Positions 1 to 7,536 of a stretch of DNA of 64,000 bases are shown here, piece by piece; the stretch's first letter is position 1; the number at the start of each line of letters is the position of its first letter. The stretch is taken from the NCBI RefSeq assembly GCF_003711845.1, contig NZ_RHLQ01000019.1:1-64000 (forward strand). Direction: 5' to 3'. This stretch comes from Lysinibacillus halotolerans. GTDB lineage: Bacteria; Bacillota; Bacilli; Bacillales_A; Planococcaceae. Position numbers and translations under genes: made by a program. The notes under the pieces were generated by a model. The model ran no database searches. It had not been told where the DNA came from and saw only the letters and a list, made by a program, of their open reading frames with translations.

Positions 1-15
1 AATTATCTTACTCAT
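1..15 (-). CDS. Start of a further minus-strand gene (5 codons only)
   Basis: A minus-strand ATG at position 15 opens a frame reading MSKII before the window ends. A GGGAG ribosome site lies on the minus strand at 23-27, 7 bases upstream. It would be the gene after the PfkB kinase, beyond that gene's terminator. Nothing can be said about function. Confidence 0.3.
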
Positions 16-75
16 AAAAATTCTCCCGTTCATAAATAGTATGTTAAGTATAACGGGGTAGTTCATTGAAGAAAA

Positions 76-128
76 TAGAAAAACCCCGAATAGGTCCACT
101 TTTTTTAAAGTGTCCACTATTTGGGGTT
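76..128 (-). terminator. Intrinsic terminator of the PfkB kinase
   Basis: Long hairpin with arms beginning AACCCC (82-87) and ending GGGGTT (123-128), interrupted by small mismatches, with an A/T-rich loop. On the minus strand it is followed by a T run (A run at 79-83), so it ends minus-strand transcription from the kinase gene. Confidence 0.75.
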
Positions 129-161
129 CAGTTCAAATATTGGGTCGACCCTCTTTTTTGC

Positions 162-1112
162 TTAAAATTTTTCTAGTTCATCCAAAGTTGGTAATGCTTC
201 GATGGCACTTACTTTTTCACAAACTTTCGCGCCGACTTTATTGGCGAAAGAAATAATCGTATGCCATTCGTCAAAGGTTAAGTTATGAGGGTTATTTACT
301 TTACCTAATTGGTATAATACTGCCCCAACAAATGCATCGCCAGCACCAGTCGTATCAATAGCTTGAACGGGTATGCTAGGAATTGTTGTTGATTTACCGT
401 TATAGGAAAAATATGTACCTTCTTTTCCTAAAGTAACAGCAATACTTTTCGCGCCAAACTGATGAAGTACGGTAACGGCTTTTGCTATTTCTTGTTCATT
501 TGTTAATAGATAAAGTTCCTCATCACTAACCTTTAAAAAATCACAGTTGGAAATGAATTCATTGGCTAATTGGATAAATTGCTTTTCTTGTCCGCTCCAT
601 AAGTCAGATCTAAAATTAGGATCAAAGGAAATATAGCTGTTGTTTTCCTTTGAATCTACTAGTATCTTTTTATAAGTTTCCTGTAATTGTCCTGGAAGGA
701 GGGCAGTAGCTGAACCAAAGTGAACAATGTTCATTTCTTTAAAGAATTTATTTGGCACATCTTCTGTAGTTAAATAAGCATCGGCTCCCCGATTGAAAAC
801 AAAGTCTCGTTGGCCATCCTTTTGTAACGAAACAAAGGCAAGGGTAGTAGAGTGGGAAGGGTCTTTTACTAATAGATCCGTATGGACGTTTTCACGAACG
901 AGGGTCTCCGATAAAAATTCTCCAAAGGGATCATCACCAACTTTACCACAAAAGAAAGCTTCTCCACCTAACTTTGCAATAGCTACACAGACATTTGCTG
1001 GAGCTCCACCGGCTTTTTTCGTAAATGTTTGAGTTTCTACTAATGTTGTATTCACTTCGTTACTAAAAAAATCGATAAGCAATTCGCCTATACATAAGAT
1101 AGGTTGATTCAT
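162..1112 (-). CDS. PfkB-family carbohydrate kinase (fructokinase-like)
   Basis: Ribokinase/PfkB-fold sugar kinase that phosphorylates a sugar (probably fructose) with ATP in the cytoplasm. The 316 residues carry the N-terminal PfkB signature GGAPANV (about 35-41) and the C-terminal signature DTTGAGDAF (253-261) with the catalytic Asp at 259. Length fits the family. AGGAGC lies 7 bases before the ATG. It is monocistronic with a terminator at 76-128. The fructokinase call is by overall resemblance to bacterial ScrK/Frk proteins; another hexose or ketose substrate is possible because sugar specificity cannot be read from the motifs. Confidence 0.85.
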   Translation of the reverse strand: MNQPILCIGELLIDFFSNEVNTTLVETQTFTKKAGGAPANVCVAIAKLGGEAFFCGKVGDDPFGEFLSETLVRENVHTDLLVKDPSHSTTLAFVSLQKDGQRDFVFNRGADAYLTTEDVPNKFFKEMNIVHFGSATALLPGQLQETYKKILVDSKENNSYISFDPNFRSDLWSGQEKQFIQLANEFISNCDFLKVSDEELYLLTNEQEIAKAVTVLHQFGAKSIAVTLGKEGTYFSYNGKSTTIPSIPVQAIDTTGAGDAFVGAVLYQLGKVNNPHNLTFDEWHTIISFANKVGAKVCEKVSAIEALPTLDELEKF

Positions 1113-1195
1113 TGTAAAGCTCCTAACTTTTAGTAGTTTTATTTCATTATAAAGTTATCTTTAGTAAATCGATAAGTTATATTCTTCAATTAATT

Positions 1196-1225
1196 AAAAA
1201 GTGTCCCAAAACTACCTGGGACACT
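1196..1225 (-). terminator. Terminator of fumC
   Basis: Perfect 9-bp stem AGTGTCCCA / TGGGACACT (1200-1208 and 1217-1225) followed on the minus strand by TTTTT. It lies just past the fumC stop codon. Confidence 0.85.
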
Positions 1226-1241
1226 AATGAGAAATATAAAC

Positions 1242-2633
1242 TTATTCTGCGTTAGGATAAATCATTTTCTTTGGATCGATATATTCTTCAAATTGTTCTT
1301 CAGTTAAAAGACCTAAAGAAATAGCTGCTTCTTTTAAAGTAGTTCCTTCTTTATGGGCTTTCTTTGCAATTTTCGCCGCATTCTCATAACCGATATATGG
1401 GTTTAATGCAGTGACTAGCATCAATGAATTTTCTAAATTGCGCTCAAGAACTTCTATATTTGGTTCGATGCCAATTGCACAGTTATCATTGAATGATTTC
1501 ATCGCATCAGCAAGAAGGCGAGCAGATTGCAAGAAATTATAAATAATAACCGGTTTAAATACGTTTAGCTCAAAGTTCCCTTGGGAAGCAGCAAAGGCAA
1601 TAGTAGCATCGTTACCTATTACTTGAGTGACAACCATGGTCATGGCTTCGCTTTGGGTAGGATTCACTTTACCAGGCATAATAGAGCTTCCTGGTTCATT
1701 TTCCGGTATCGTAATCTCACCAATACCACTTCGAGGTCCGCTAGCAAGCCAACGAACATCATTGGCGATTTTCATTAAGTCTGCTGCTAGTGCTTTTAAT
1801 GCGCCATGGGCAGAAACAATTTCATCATGGGATGTTAACGCATGGAATTTATTTTCAGAGGAAGCAAATGTTATACCAGTTAAATGGCTAATTTCCTCGG
1901 CAACCATATCACCAAATTTAGGGTGAGCATTGATTCCAGTCCCTACTGCAGTACCACCAATTGCAAGGTCTTTTAAAAATTGTGTGTTAACCATAATCAT
2001 TTTTTCTGATTTCACAAGCATGTGGTGCCATCCGCTAATTTCTTGACCTAATGTTAATGGTGTCGCATCTTGTAAATGGGTACGACCGATTTTTATAATA
2101 TCTTTAAATTGCTCTGACTTTTCTTTGAAAGTGGCCTTTAATAATTGAAGTCGAGGCATTAAATAGTTTTCAACCATTTCCACTGCAGCGATATGTAAGG
2201 CAGTTGGGAATGTATCGTTTGAACTTTGGGATTTATTTACATCATCATTTGGATGAACCCGTTCCGTAACGCCTTGTGCTTCCAACAATTGATTTGCACG
2301 GTAAGCGATTACTTCATTTACATTCATATTGGATTGTGTACCACTACCAGTTTGCCATACGACAAGGGGGAATTGATCGTCCCATTTACCTGAAAGGATT
2401 TCATCAGCAGCAGTAACAATTGCTTCGGTTTTAGCTTTTGATAATTTTCCTAATTTTTCATTTGTAATAGCGGCAGCTTTTTTTAATGTTGCGAAGGCAC
2501 GGATAATTTCAATCGGCATTGTTTCTTGCCCGATTTGGAAATTTTCTTTACTTCGTTGAGTTTGAGCACCCCAAATTTTATCCGCTGGTACTCGTACTTC
2601 TCCAAGAGTGTCTTTTTCAATACGATAATCCAT
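1242..2633 (-). CDS. fumC: Fumarate hydratase, class II (iron-independent)
   Basis: Converts fumarate and water to L-malate in the TCA cycle; cytosolic homotetramer. The frame is open to 2693, but the start is placed at 2633 ([13 protein letters not shown]), where AAAGGAG sits 7 bases upstream, giving the usual 463 residues. Fumarase/aspartase hallmarks are GSGTQSNMN (96-104), [12 protein letters not shown] with catalytic-site His186, and the signature loop [11 protein letters not shown] (315-325). Class II enzymes have no Fe-S cluster. The promoter upstream overlaps a perfect Fur box, and a possible small RNA lies in the leader, so expression is probably raised by iron shortage, directly or by read-through. 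Confidence 0.95.
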   Translation of the reverse strand: MDYRIEKDTLGEVRVPADKIWGAQTQRSKENFQIGQETMPIEIIRAFATLKKAAAITNEKLGKLSKAKTEAIVTAADEILSGKWDDQFPLVVWQTGSGTQSNMNVNEVIAYRANQLLEAQGVTERVHPNDDVNKSQSSNDTFPTALHIAAVEMVENYLMPRLQLLKATFKEKSEQFKDIIKIGRTHLQDATPLTLGQEISGWHHMLVKSEKMIMVNTQFLKDLAIGGTAVGTGINAHPKFGDMVAEEISHLTGITFASSENKFHALTSHDEIVSAHGALKALAADLMKIANDVRWLASGPRSGIGEITIPENEPGSSIMPGKVNPTQSEAMTMVVTQVIGNDATIAFAASQGNFELNVFKPVIIYNFLQSARLLADAMKSFNDNCAIGIEPNIEVLERNLENSLMLVTALNPYIGYENAAKIAKKAHKEGTTLKEAAISLGLLTEEQFEEYIDPKKMIYPNAE

Positions 2634-2657
2634 TCTATCAACTCCTTTATTCATTAT

Positions 2658-2672
2658 ATGTACAGTGTACAT
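2658..2672. promoter_or_regulatory. Inverted repeat in the fumC leader
   Basis: ATGTACAGTGTACAT: 7-bp arms around one central base, 25 bases upstream of the fumC ATG. It could be a repressor operator or a small RNA hairpin close to the ribosome site. No regulator recognised. Confidence 0.4.
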
Positions 2673-2689
2673 CAGATAGTATACAGAAC

Positions 2690-2778
2690 ACAAAATGGCA
2701 AACCTTTAATAGATTTGCCATTACTCAAAAGAAATATTCGAGAATTCTGAGGGGTTCATCTCGAAAAGTAGTATTACT
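2690..2778 (-). ncRNA. Candidate Fur-regulated small RNA (FsrA-like) / fumC leader
   Basis: The minus-strand promoter at 2785-2813 would start RNA near 2778. The following roughly 88 nt contain a 6-bp hairpin (2738-2743 with 2759-2764) whose 15-nt loop displays a C-rich tract ACCCCTC (2749-2755), then a 7-bp hairpin TGGCAAA/TTTGCCA (2696-2702, 2714-2720) followed by TTTT. Size, Fur control, C-rich loop and terminal hairpin match what is known of B. subtilis FsrA (about 84 nt, anti-Shine-Dalgarno C-rich tracts). The T run is short, so read-through into fumC is likely. It may be only a 5' leader; homology to FsrA was not tested. Confidence 0.45.
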
Positions 2779-2784
2779 ACGATA

Positions 2785-2813
2785 ATGATAATCATTATCA
2801 ACGGGAATGTCAA
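2785..2813 (-). promoter_or_regulatory. SigA-type promoter for fumC leader / small RNA
   Basis: On the minus strand: TTGACA (2808-2813), 17-bp spacer, TATCAT (2785-2790). The Fur box covers the -10 and part of the spacer, the classic position for repression. Confidence 0.7.
2786..2800. promoter_or_regulatory. Perfect Fur box
   Basis: TGATAATCATTATCA is an exact 7-1-7 Fur box of the Bacillus type, and bases 2781-2799 also match the classical 19-bp GATAATGATAATCATTATC. It overlaps the minus-strand promoter toward fumC. It is 184 bp upstream of tsuA, whose own promoter (2911-2939) it does not touch. Confidence 0.85.
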
Positions 2814-2910
2814 TATTTTTCATTCGGAATTATCAAATTATTTGTTTGTAAGTAATAACCATAAAAATATTAAAATAGACCTATTTTCGTGGACTGGAAA
2901 AAAATAAATC

Positions 2911-2939
2911 TTGTAACATATGAATAGGGAATGTATTAT
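2911..2939 (+). promoter_or_regulatory. Promoter of tsuA-tsuB
   Basis: TTGTAA (2911-2916), 17-bp spacer, TATTAT (2934-2939), about 45 bp before the tsuA start. Confidence 0.5.
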
Positions 2940-2983
2940 AATCATAGTGATTTACTAAGAATTAAATGTGAGAGGTGAGAAAA

Positions 2984-4057
2984 ATGACATACTTAATTAT
3001 TACCGGATTACTTTGTGGAGCATTGTTAGGTTTTGTAATGCAAAGGGGCCGCTTTTGCTTAACAGGTGGATTCCGTGATATGTATATAGCAAAAGATAAT
3101 CGTATGTTTTATGCGTTATTAGTTGCAATCGCAGTACAAAGCGTAGGCGTATTTTTATTAATCGATCTAGGTATATTTGAATATTCAGCAGGTTCTTTAC
3201 CAATTTTATCAGTCATTATTGGGTCCTTTATTTTTGGGATTGGTATTATTTTAGCCGGCGGATGTGCAACTGGAACTTGGTATCGTGCAGGCGAAGGATT
3301 AATAGGAAGTTGGATCGCATTAGCTGGATATATGTTAATGAGTACAATGATGCGTACAGGTGTATTTGGTCCGTTTAATCAACAAATGCAACAAAGTACT
3401 GTATTACCTAAAAACTCAATTGCTGAAACATTTGGCATTAATCATTGGTTTATTATTGTTCCATTTGTTTTAATCGTAGCGTTTATTTTATATAAACAAT
3501 TAACGAAACCAAAAGTAGCTATTCCATCATTGAAACCAAAACGTACTGGATTAGCACATATATTATTTGAAAAACGTTGGAATCCCTTCGTTACTGCTAC
3601 TTTAATCGGTATTATTGCATTCATCGCATGGCCATTAAGTGCAGCAACAGGACGCGTATTTGGATTAGGGATTACTACACCTTCTGCTAACATTTTACAA
3701 TACTTAACAACAGGAGATGAAGGTTTCCTAAACTGGGGCGTATTTTTAGTGTTAGGAATCTTCGCGGGTTCATTTATTGCTGCTAAAGCAAGTAAAGAGT
3801 TCCGTTTCAGAATGCCTGATGTAAAAACAGGTATTAATAGTTTTATCGGTGGTAATTTGATGGGTGTCGGTGCAAGTCTTGCTGGTGGATGCTCCATCGG
3901 GAACGGTTTAGTAATGACTGCTATGATGACATGGCAAGGTTGGATTGGACTTGTCTTTATGATTTTAGGTACATGGACTGCATCATATTTCGTCTTTGTC
4001 CGTCCACGCCAAAAAGCGATGGCTGCAAAATTAAAAGAACAAGTTACACCTGCATAA
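2984..4057 (+). CDS. tsuA: YeeE/YedE-family thiosulfate transporter TsuA
   Basis: Polytopic membrane protein for uptake of thiosulfate or a related sulfur species. The start is set at the ATG at 2984, 5 bases after GAGGTGA, rather than the in-frame GTG at 2975; this gives 357 residues. The family's duplicated GGC motif is clear: RGRFC with Cys25, GGCATGT with Cys94, and GGCSIGNG with Cys303. These fit the three conserved cysteines that line the conduction path in Spirochaeta TsuA. The next gene, 24 bp away, encodes the TusA-like partner that in TsuA/TsuB pairs receives the sulfur inside the cell. Selenium or sulfide-type cargo cannot be excluded. Confidence 0.85.
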   Translation: MTYLIITGLLCGALLGFVMQRGRFCLTGGFRDMYIAKDNRMFYALLVAIAVQSVGVFLLIDLGIFEYSAGSLPILSVIIGSFIFGIGIILAGGCATGTWYRAGEGLIGSWIALAGYMLMSTMMRTGVFGPFNQQMQQSTVLPKNSIAETFGINHWFIIVPFVLIVAFILYKQLTKPKVAIPSLKPKRTGLAHILFEKRWNPFVTATLIGIIAFIAWPLSAATGRVFGLGITTPSANILQYLTTGDEGFLNWGVFLVLGIFAGSFIAAKASKEFRFRMPDVKTGINSFIGGNLMGVGASLAGGCSIGNGLVMTAMMTWQGWIGLVFMILGTWTASYFVFVRPRQKAMAAKLKEQVTPA

Positions 4058-4081
4058 TCTTATATTAAGGAGGACTTTTAC

Positions 4082-4306
4082 ATGCAAAAGAAATTAGAAG
4101 TAAAAGGTATGGTTTGCCCATTCCCTTTAATCGAAGCACAACAAGCGATTGAAGAAATTAACTCTGGGGACGAATTAGTGGTAGAGTTCGATTGTACACA
4201 AGGTACGGAATCGATTCCACGCTGGGCTGCTGAAGCAGGTCACACAGTAACAAATTTTGAACAAATTGATGAAGCTGCTTGGTCCATTTCAATTCAAAAG
4301 AAATAA
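4082..4306 (+). CDS. tsuB: TusA-family sulfur carrier TsuB
   Basis: Small (74 residues) SirA/TusA/YeeD-fold protein with the hallmark CPxP motif, here MVCPFPL with Cys12 as the persulfide or thiosulfonate acceptor. It starts behind AAGGAGGA. It is co-transcribed with the YeeE-type transporter and ends at a strong terminator (4317-4366). Inferred role: take thiosulfate-derived sulfur from TsuA at the inner membrane face and hand it to assimilation. The rest of that pathway is not in the window. Confidence 0.85.
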   Translation: MQKKLEVKGMVCPFPLIEAQQAIEEINSGDELVVEFDCTQGTESIPRWAAEAGHTVTNFEQIDEAAWSISIQKK

Positions 4307-4316
4307 AGATAAATTT

Positions 4317-4366
4317 AAACACCGCTTGTCAGCGAAGCTTCTTAGCTCACAACAGGCGGTGTTTTT
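4317..4366 (+). terminator. Terminator of tsuA-tsuB
   Basis: Arms AAACACCGCTTGT (4317-4329) and ACAGGCGGTGTTT (4352-4364), with one G-U pair, then TTTTT. Confidence 0.85.
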
Positions 4367-4401
4367 AATTGATATTCACTTTTTTGTCACCTCAAAAAGT
4401 A

Positions 4402-4713
4402 TTAAATAATTTTCACATAAAAATCTTTGCCGTTATTTAAACCATCTACACTTAATTTTTTAATATTTTGGTAGTAATTTATAATGCTTCTTGCAAGGCC
4501 AGAGTAGCCATTTAAATACGTACCAGGGGCAATTTGTTTTCCAGGATTATGGAAATCAAAATAAAGTTTTATGTCGTGGGACATATGATCCAATATTTCT
4601 ACAAAGTCTTCATGGGGAATATGAACACCCCGCGTGTAACAACATTCTCTTTTATAAGTATGGTGGGGTACATTGATTGGTTTTGGTTCATTTACCAGTC
4701 TGATTTTTTCCAT
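4402..4713 (-). CDS. Conserved-looking hypothetical protein
   Basis: 103 residues when started at the ATG at 4713, 8 bases after AAAGGAG; the frame is open 9 codons further but without a ribosome site. Soluble, no signal peptide or membrane segment. It is rich in His, Tyr and Asn, with a Cys pair in RECCYTRG near the N-terminus and a stretch HDIKLYFDFHNPGK. I do not recognise the family. It is monocistronic, convergent with tsuB and downstream of ypsA on the same strand. Confidence 0.65.
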   Translation of the reverse strand: MEKIRLVNEPKPINVPHHTYKRECCYTRGVHIPHEDFVEILDHMSHDIKLYFDFHNPGKQIAPGTYLNGYSGLARSIINYYQNIKKLSVDGLNNGKDFYVKII

Positions 4714-4794
4714 AGCAACAGCTCCTTTACAAATAATCATTTTTATTATAGCAAAAAATGCTTACAAATGTCTGAAAATTAAGTAAATTATTTA

Positions 4795-5346
4795 TTACCA
4801 ATCTTCCCTCTGCATTTCCTCAGCAATTACTTGAAGATCATAAGCATTTATTTCTATTATGTTATAGTTATGCAAATCGGCGTACTTTTGTGCTAGGTTT
4901 TTTACGTATTTAGGAGAGCCTTCATTTTCTTCATCGTAAATTAATAGTAAGCTGTCTGTATTTTGAATAATAAACTTGTCCTTTTCAATGAATTGCCAAG
5001 GTGCTTCATAGGGACGTTTCGTTACGCTTGTCACAAAATCAGCGTGGCTAACAATATATTGATATTTCAGTTGCTTTTGTTCGTTCCAATTTTTCTCTTG
5101 TTCTAAAAATGGGGTAATAATCGAGTATTTTATATTATCATATTCCTTTTTTAGTTCGATTATGACTTCAGCTGTCCATGTTTCTACACCTTGTTGGCCG
5201 CTAATGACCACCCATTCAAGACCATCCTCTAGTAATATTCTTAGTTCATTTTCAATTGCCTTTTTAATAATCGGTATTCCAGGATGACGATCGTTAAAAA
5301 TTCCAAGTTCGTGGGGGCGATATCCAGTAACATAAATCGTTTGCAT
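4795..5346 (-). CDS. ypsA: YpsA-family SLOG-domain protein
   Basis: 183-residue protein of the UPF0398/YpsA family (SLOG superfamily, Rossmann-like fold thought to bind nucleotide-type ligands). Family features are the N-terminal YVTGYRPHELGIF, the ISGQQGVETW stretch (roughly 65-75), and the C-terminal NTDSLLLIYDEENEGSPKY. Length matches B. subtilis YpsA, which is linked to cell division and stress phenotypes. The gene stands alone, with its start behind GGAGAG. The family call rests on the motifs seen; the biochemical role is not established. Confidence 0.85.
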   Translation of the reverse strand: MQTIYVTGYRPHELGIFNDRHPGIPIIKKAIENELRILLEDGLEWVVISGQQGVETWTAEVIIELKKEYDNIKYSIITPFLEQEKNWNEQKQLKYQYIVSHADFVTSVTKRPYEAPWQFIEKDKFIIQNTDSLLLIYDEENEGSPKYVKNLAQKYADLHNYNIIEINAYDLQVIAEEMQREDW

Positions 5347-5388
5347 TTTACTCTCTCCTAAAAATTTATATACTATGTATCTTAACGT

Positions 5389-5422
5389 AAAAAAGAGGGT
5401 ATTCGGAAATAATCCGAATACC
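5389..5422 (-). terminator. Terminator of rocD
   Basis: Perfect 10-bp stem GGTATTCGGA / TCCGAATACC (5398-5407, 5413-5422). On the minus strand it is followed by CTCTTTTTT. Confidence 0.9.
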
Positions 5423-5442
5423 TTCTTTACATTCTATTTATT

Positions 5443-6636
5443 TTAAGCAAATACAGCTCTAATTTTTTCAAGTGCCCAATCAATTTCTTCTTTTGTAATG
5501 ACTAAAGGTGGGGCAAATCGAATGACATAGTCATGGGTTTCCTTACATAATAGTCCTAACCCCATTAATTGCTCACAATATTTACGGGCAGGTTCTGTTA
5601 GTTCCACACCGATAAATAAACCACTACCACGAACTTCTTTAATTGTTGGATGGTTGATGGAACGTAATTGTTCTTGGAAGTAGTTACCTAATTCTAATGA
5701 CCGTTCCGTTAATTTTTCTTCTTCAAGTACTTCTAAAGAAGCGAGAGACACGGCGCAAGCAAGTGGGTTACCTCCGAATGTTGAACCGTGGGAACCTGGA
5801 TTTAAAACACCAAGTATATCACTATTTGCTACCACAGCAGATATAGGCATAACACCGCCACCGAGGGCTTTACCTAGAATGATAATATCTGGAGTTACTT
5901 CTTCCCATTGATGCGCAAACATTTTCCCAGTACGGGCAAGACCTGTTTGAATTTCATCCGTAACGAATAAAACATTTTTTTCTTTACATATTTGTTCAGC
6001 TGCTTTTAAGAAGCCTTTTGGAGGCATTACAATACCAGCTTCTCCTTGAATAGGTTCAACGATGAAAGCTGCTGTGTTTGGAGTAATCGCAGCTTTAAGG
6101 GCATCCGCATCACCATAAGGAATAAGTTTAAATCCTTCTAACATTGGACCGAAACCACGTTGATATTCTTTGTCAGAAGATAAGGAAACAGCCCCCATTG
6201 TACGTCCGTGGAAATTCCCATTACAGCCGATAATTTCTGCTTTATTTGCTTCTACGCCTTTTATATCATATGCCCAACGACGAGCGACTTTAATGGCAGA
6301 TTCAACCGCTTCTGCACCGGTATTCATAGGTAAAACCATGTTTTTACCAGTCATTTTCGTTAATTTCTCATACCAAGGACCAAGTTGATCGTTGTGGAAT
6401 GCTCGAGATGTTAACGTTACGCGGTTTGCTTGATCAATTAATGCTTTTATAATTTTAGGGTGACGGTGACCTTGATTTAATGCTGAATAAGCGGAAAGCA
6501 TATCCATATATTGATGTCCTTCAGGGTCTTTCACCCAAACCCCTTCAGCTTCTGAAATAACAATTGGAAGTGGGTGGTAATTGTGAGCACCCAGATTCTC
6601 TGTTAATTCAATAACGCTCGTTGATTTTGAAGTCAT
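5443..6636 (-). CDS. rocD: Ornithine aminotransferase
   Basis: PLP-dependent class III aminotransferase converting ornithine and 2-oxoglutarate to glutamate-semialdehyde and glutamate in arginine catabolism. The 397 residues show PLP-site features: VTDEIQTG with Asp227 and LGKALGGG with Lys256 as Schiff-base lysine, plus [12 protein letters not shown] near 105. Length and the N-terminal [14 protein letters not shown] are typical of RocD rather than ArgD. No other roc gene is adjacent. The upstream region holds a 25-bp imperfect inverted repeat (6672-6696) that could be an operator. Confidence 0.92.
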   Translation of the reverse strand: MTSKSTSVIELTENLGAHNYHPLPIVISEAEGVWVKDPEGHQYMDMLSAYSALNQGHRHPKIIKALIDQANRVTLTSRAFHNDQLGPWYEKLTKMTGKNMVLPMNTGAEAVESAIKVARRWAYDIKGVEANKAEIIGCNGNFHGRTMGAVSLSSDKEYQRGFGPMLEGFKLIPYGDADALKAAITPNTAAFIVEPIQGEAGIVMPPKGFLKAAEQICKEKNVLFVTDEIQTGLARTGKMFAHQWEEVTPDIIILGKALGGGVMPISAVVANSDILGVLNPGSHGSTFGGNPLACAVSLASLEVLEEEKLTERSLELGNYFQEQLRSINHPTIKEVRGSGLFIGVELTEPARKYCEQLMGLGLLCKETHDYVIRFAPPLVITKEEIDWALEKIRAVFA

Positions 6637-6671
6637 TTCTATTCCCCCTTGAATCGAATTGTAAAAATACC

Positions 6672-6696
6672 ATTGATATTCCTTATAAGAATCAAT
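6672..6696. promoter_or_regulatory. Inverted repeat upstream of rocD
   Basis: Arms ATTGAT (6672-6677) and ATCAAT (6691-6696) flank a nearly symmetric TTCCTTATAAG-like core, 36 bp upstream of the rocD start. A plausible operator. I see no SigL-type -24/-12 element here. Confidence 0.35.
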
Positions 6697-6821
6697 ACAA
6701 ATTCGGCTCTACTATTCCTTTTCATTTGAAATTAGTAGATTGGAATTTTCAGTATCTTGCGATTAATATAACATTTCCTATGAAGTCATTCAATATAGGT
6801 TAGGTGGGGGAAATGTGTCGC

Positions 6822-7397
6822 TTAAGAAATACTAGCTTGTCCTTTGATACGTTCTTGTGCTCCTCGTAGTTGATCTTGAATAAATGTATCAATCATTTCA
6901 ATAATTTCTTCAGGGGTTTGTTCCATTTCTCCTGCTAACCAGCTTTCCACAAGACCACCTAATGAGATGGTATAGAAATGGATAATGAATGATAAATATT
7001 GTTCAGATGCTTGTAAATTATTACAATGCTCTTTTACGACACGCTCTAAAATGTTGTGAATGTCAGCATAAAAGAAACGTTTTAAATCTCCTCTTCCTAA
7101 TGACTGGAGCGCATTTAAGCAAATGGTACGGTTATCATCTAGATAGTGGAAAAGTTGAAGTAAACCTTCTTGCCAAATTTTGGCGCTATTATGAACTGCT
7201 AACAATTGAACAGCCTCTTGTTGAAAAGTCCACTTCAATAAGTCATAAATATCCTCAAAATGATAATAGAATGTTTGTCGATTGACATTGGCATTATCCG
7301 TAATTTCACGGATGGAAATTTTCTCAATGGCTTTTGATTTCATCATTTCTTTTAATGAATTAGCAAGTATTCTTTTCGTTTCATCACTATGTCTCAT
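6822..7397 (-). CDS. TetR/AcrR-family transcriptional regulator
   Basis: 191-residue one-component repressor. The N-terminal TetR helix-turn-helix covers about residues 8-55 (IEKISIREITDNANVNRQTF then YYHFEDIYDLL), followed by an all-helical ligand domain. It is divergent from the large MMPL transporter, with 139 bp between the starts, the usual arrangement of a TetR repressor and the efflux gene it controls. The ligand is unknown. Inferred to autoregulate and to repress the transporter. Confidence 0.85.
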   Translation of the reverse strand: MRHSDETKRILANSLKEMMKSKAIEKISIREITDNANVNRQTFYYHFEDIYDLLKWTFQQEAVQLLAVHNSAKIWQEGLLQLFHYLDDNRTICLNALQSLGRGDLKRFFYADIHNILERVVKEHCNNLQASEQYLSFIIHFYTISLGGLVESWLAGEMEQTPEEIIEMIDTFIQDQLRGAQERIKGQASIS

Positions 7398-7536
7398 TAT
7401 CCAACCTCATTTTCATTTTTTTAAACAGTTTGCCCCTAATTGTCTATATTGTAATCCATATTGCCATGGTAGGGTAATAGATAGGTTTTTGAATAAAGAG
7501 AATAAGAAATGAATGATAAAAGAAAGGTGATCTATT

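Noticed and set aside
82-128. Possible insertion-sequence end, because of the near-repeated GTCCACT/GTGTCCACT
   Set aside because: It folds as a terminator for the adjacent kinase gene, and there is no transposase, direct repeat or second end in the window.
2643-2675. Separate fumC promoter with TATAAT close to the gene
   Set aside because: The TATAAT lies only about 14 bases before AAAGGAG, so transcription would start at or past the ribosome site, and no -35 element is found.
3442-3897. 151-codon minus-strand frame opposite tsuA
   Set aside because: Lies wholly antisense to a transporter with clear family motifs; no ribosome site and a composition (Pro, Ile, Asn-rich) typical of a shadow frame.
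6822-7397. Dihydroxyacetone kinase regulator (DhaS) assignment for the TetR gene
   Set aside because: The N-terminal domain is similar, but no dha genes are near and the divergent gene is an MMPL transporter; kept as TetR of unknown ligand.
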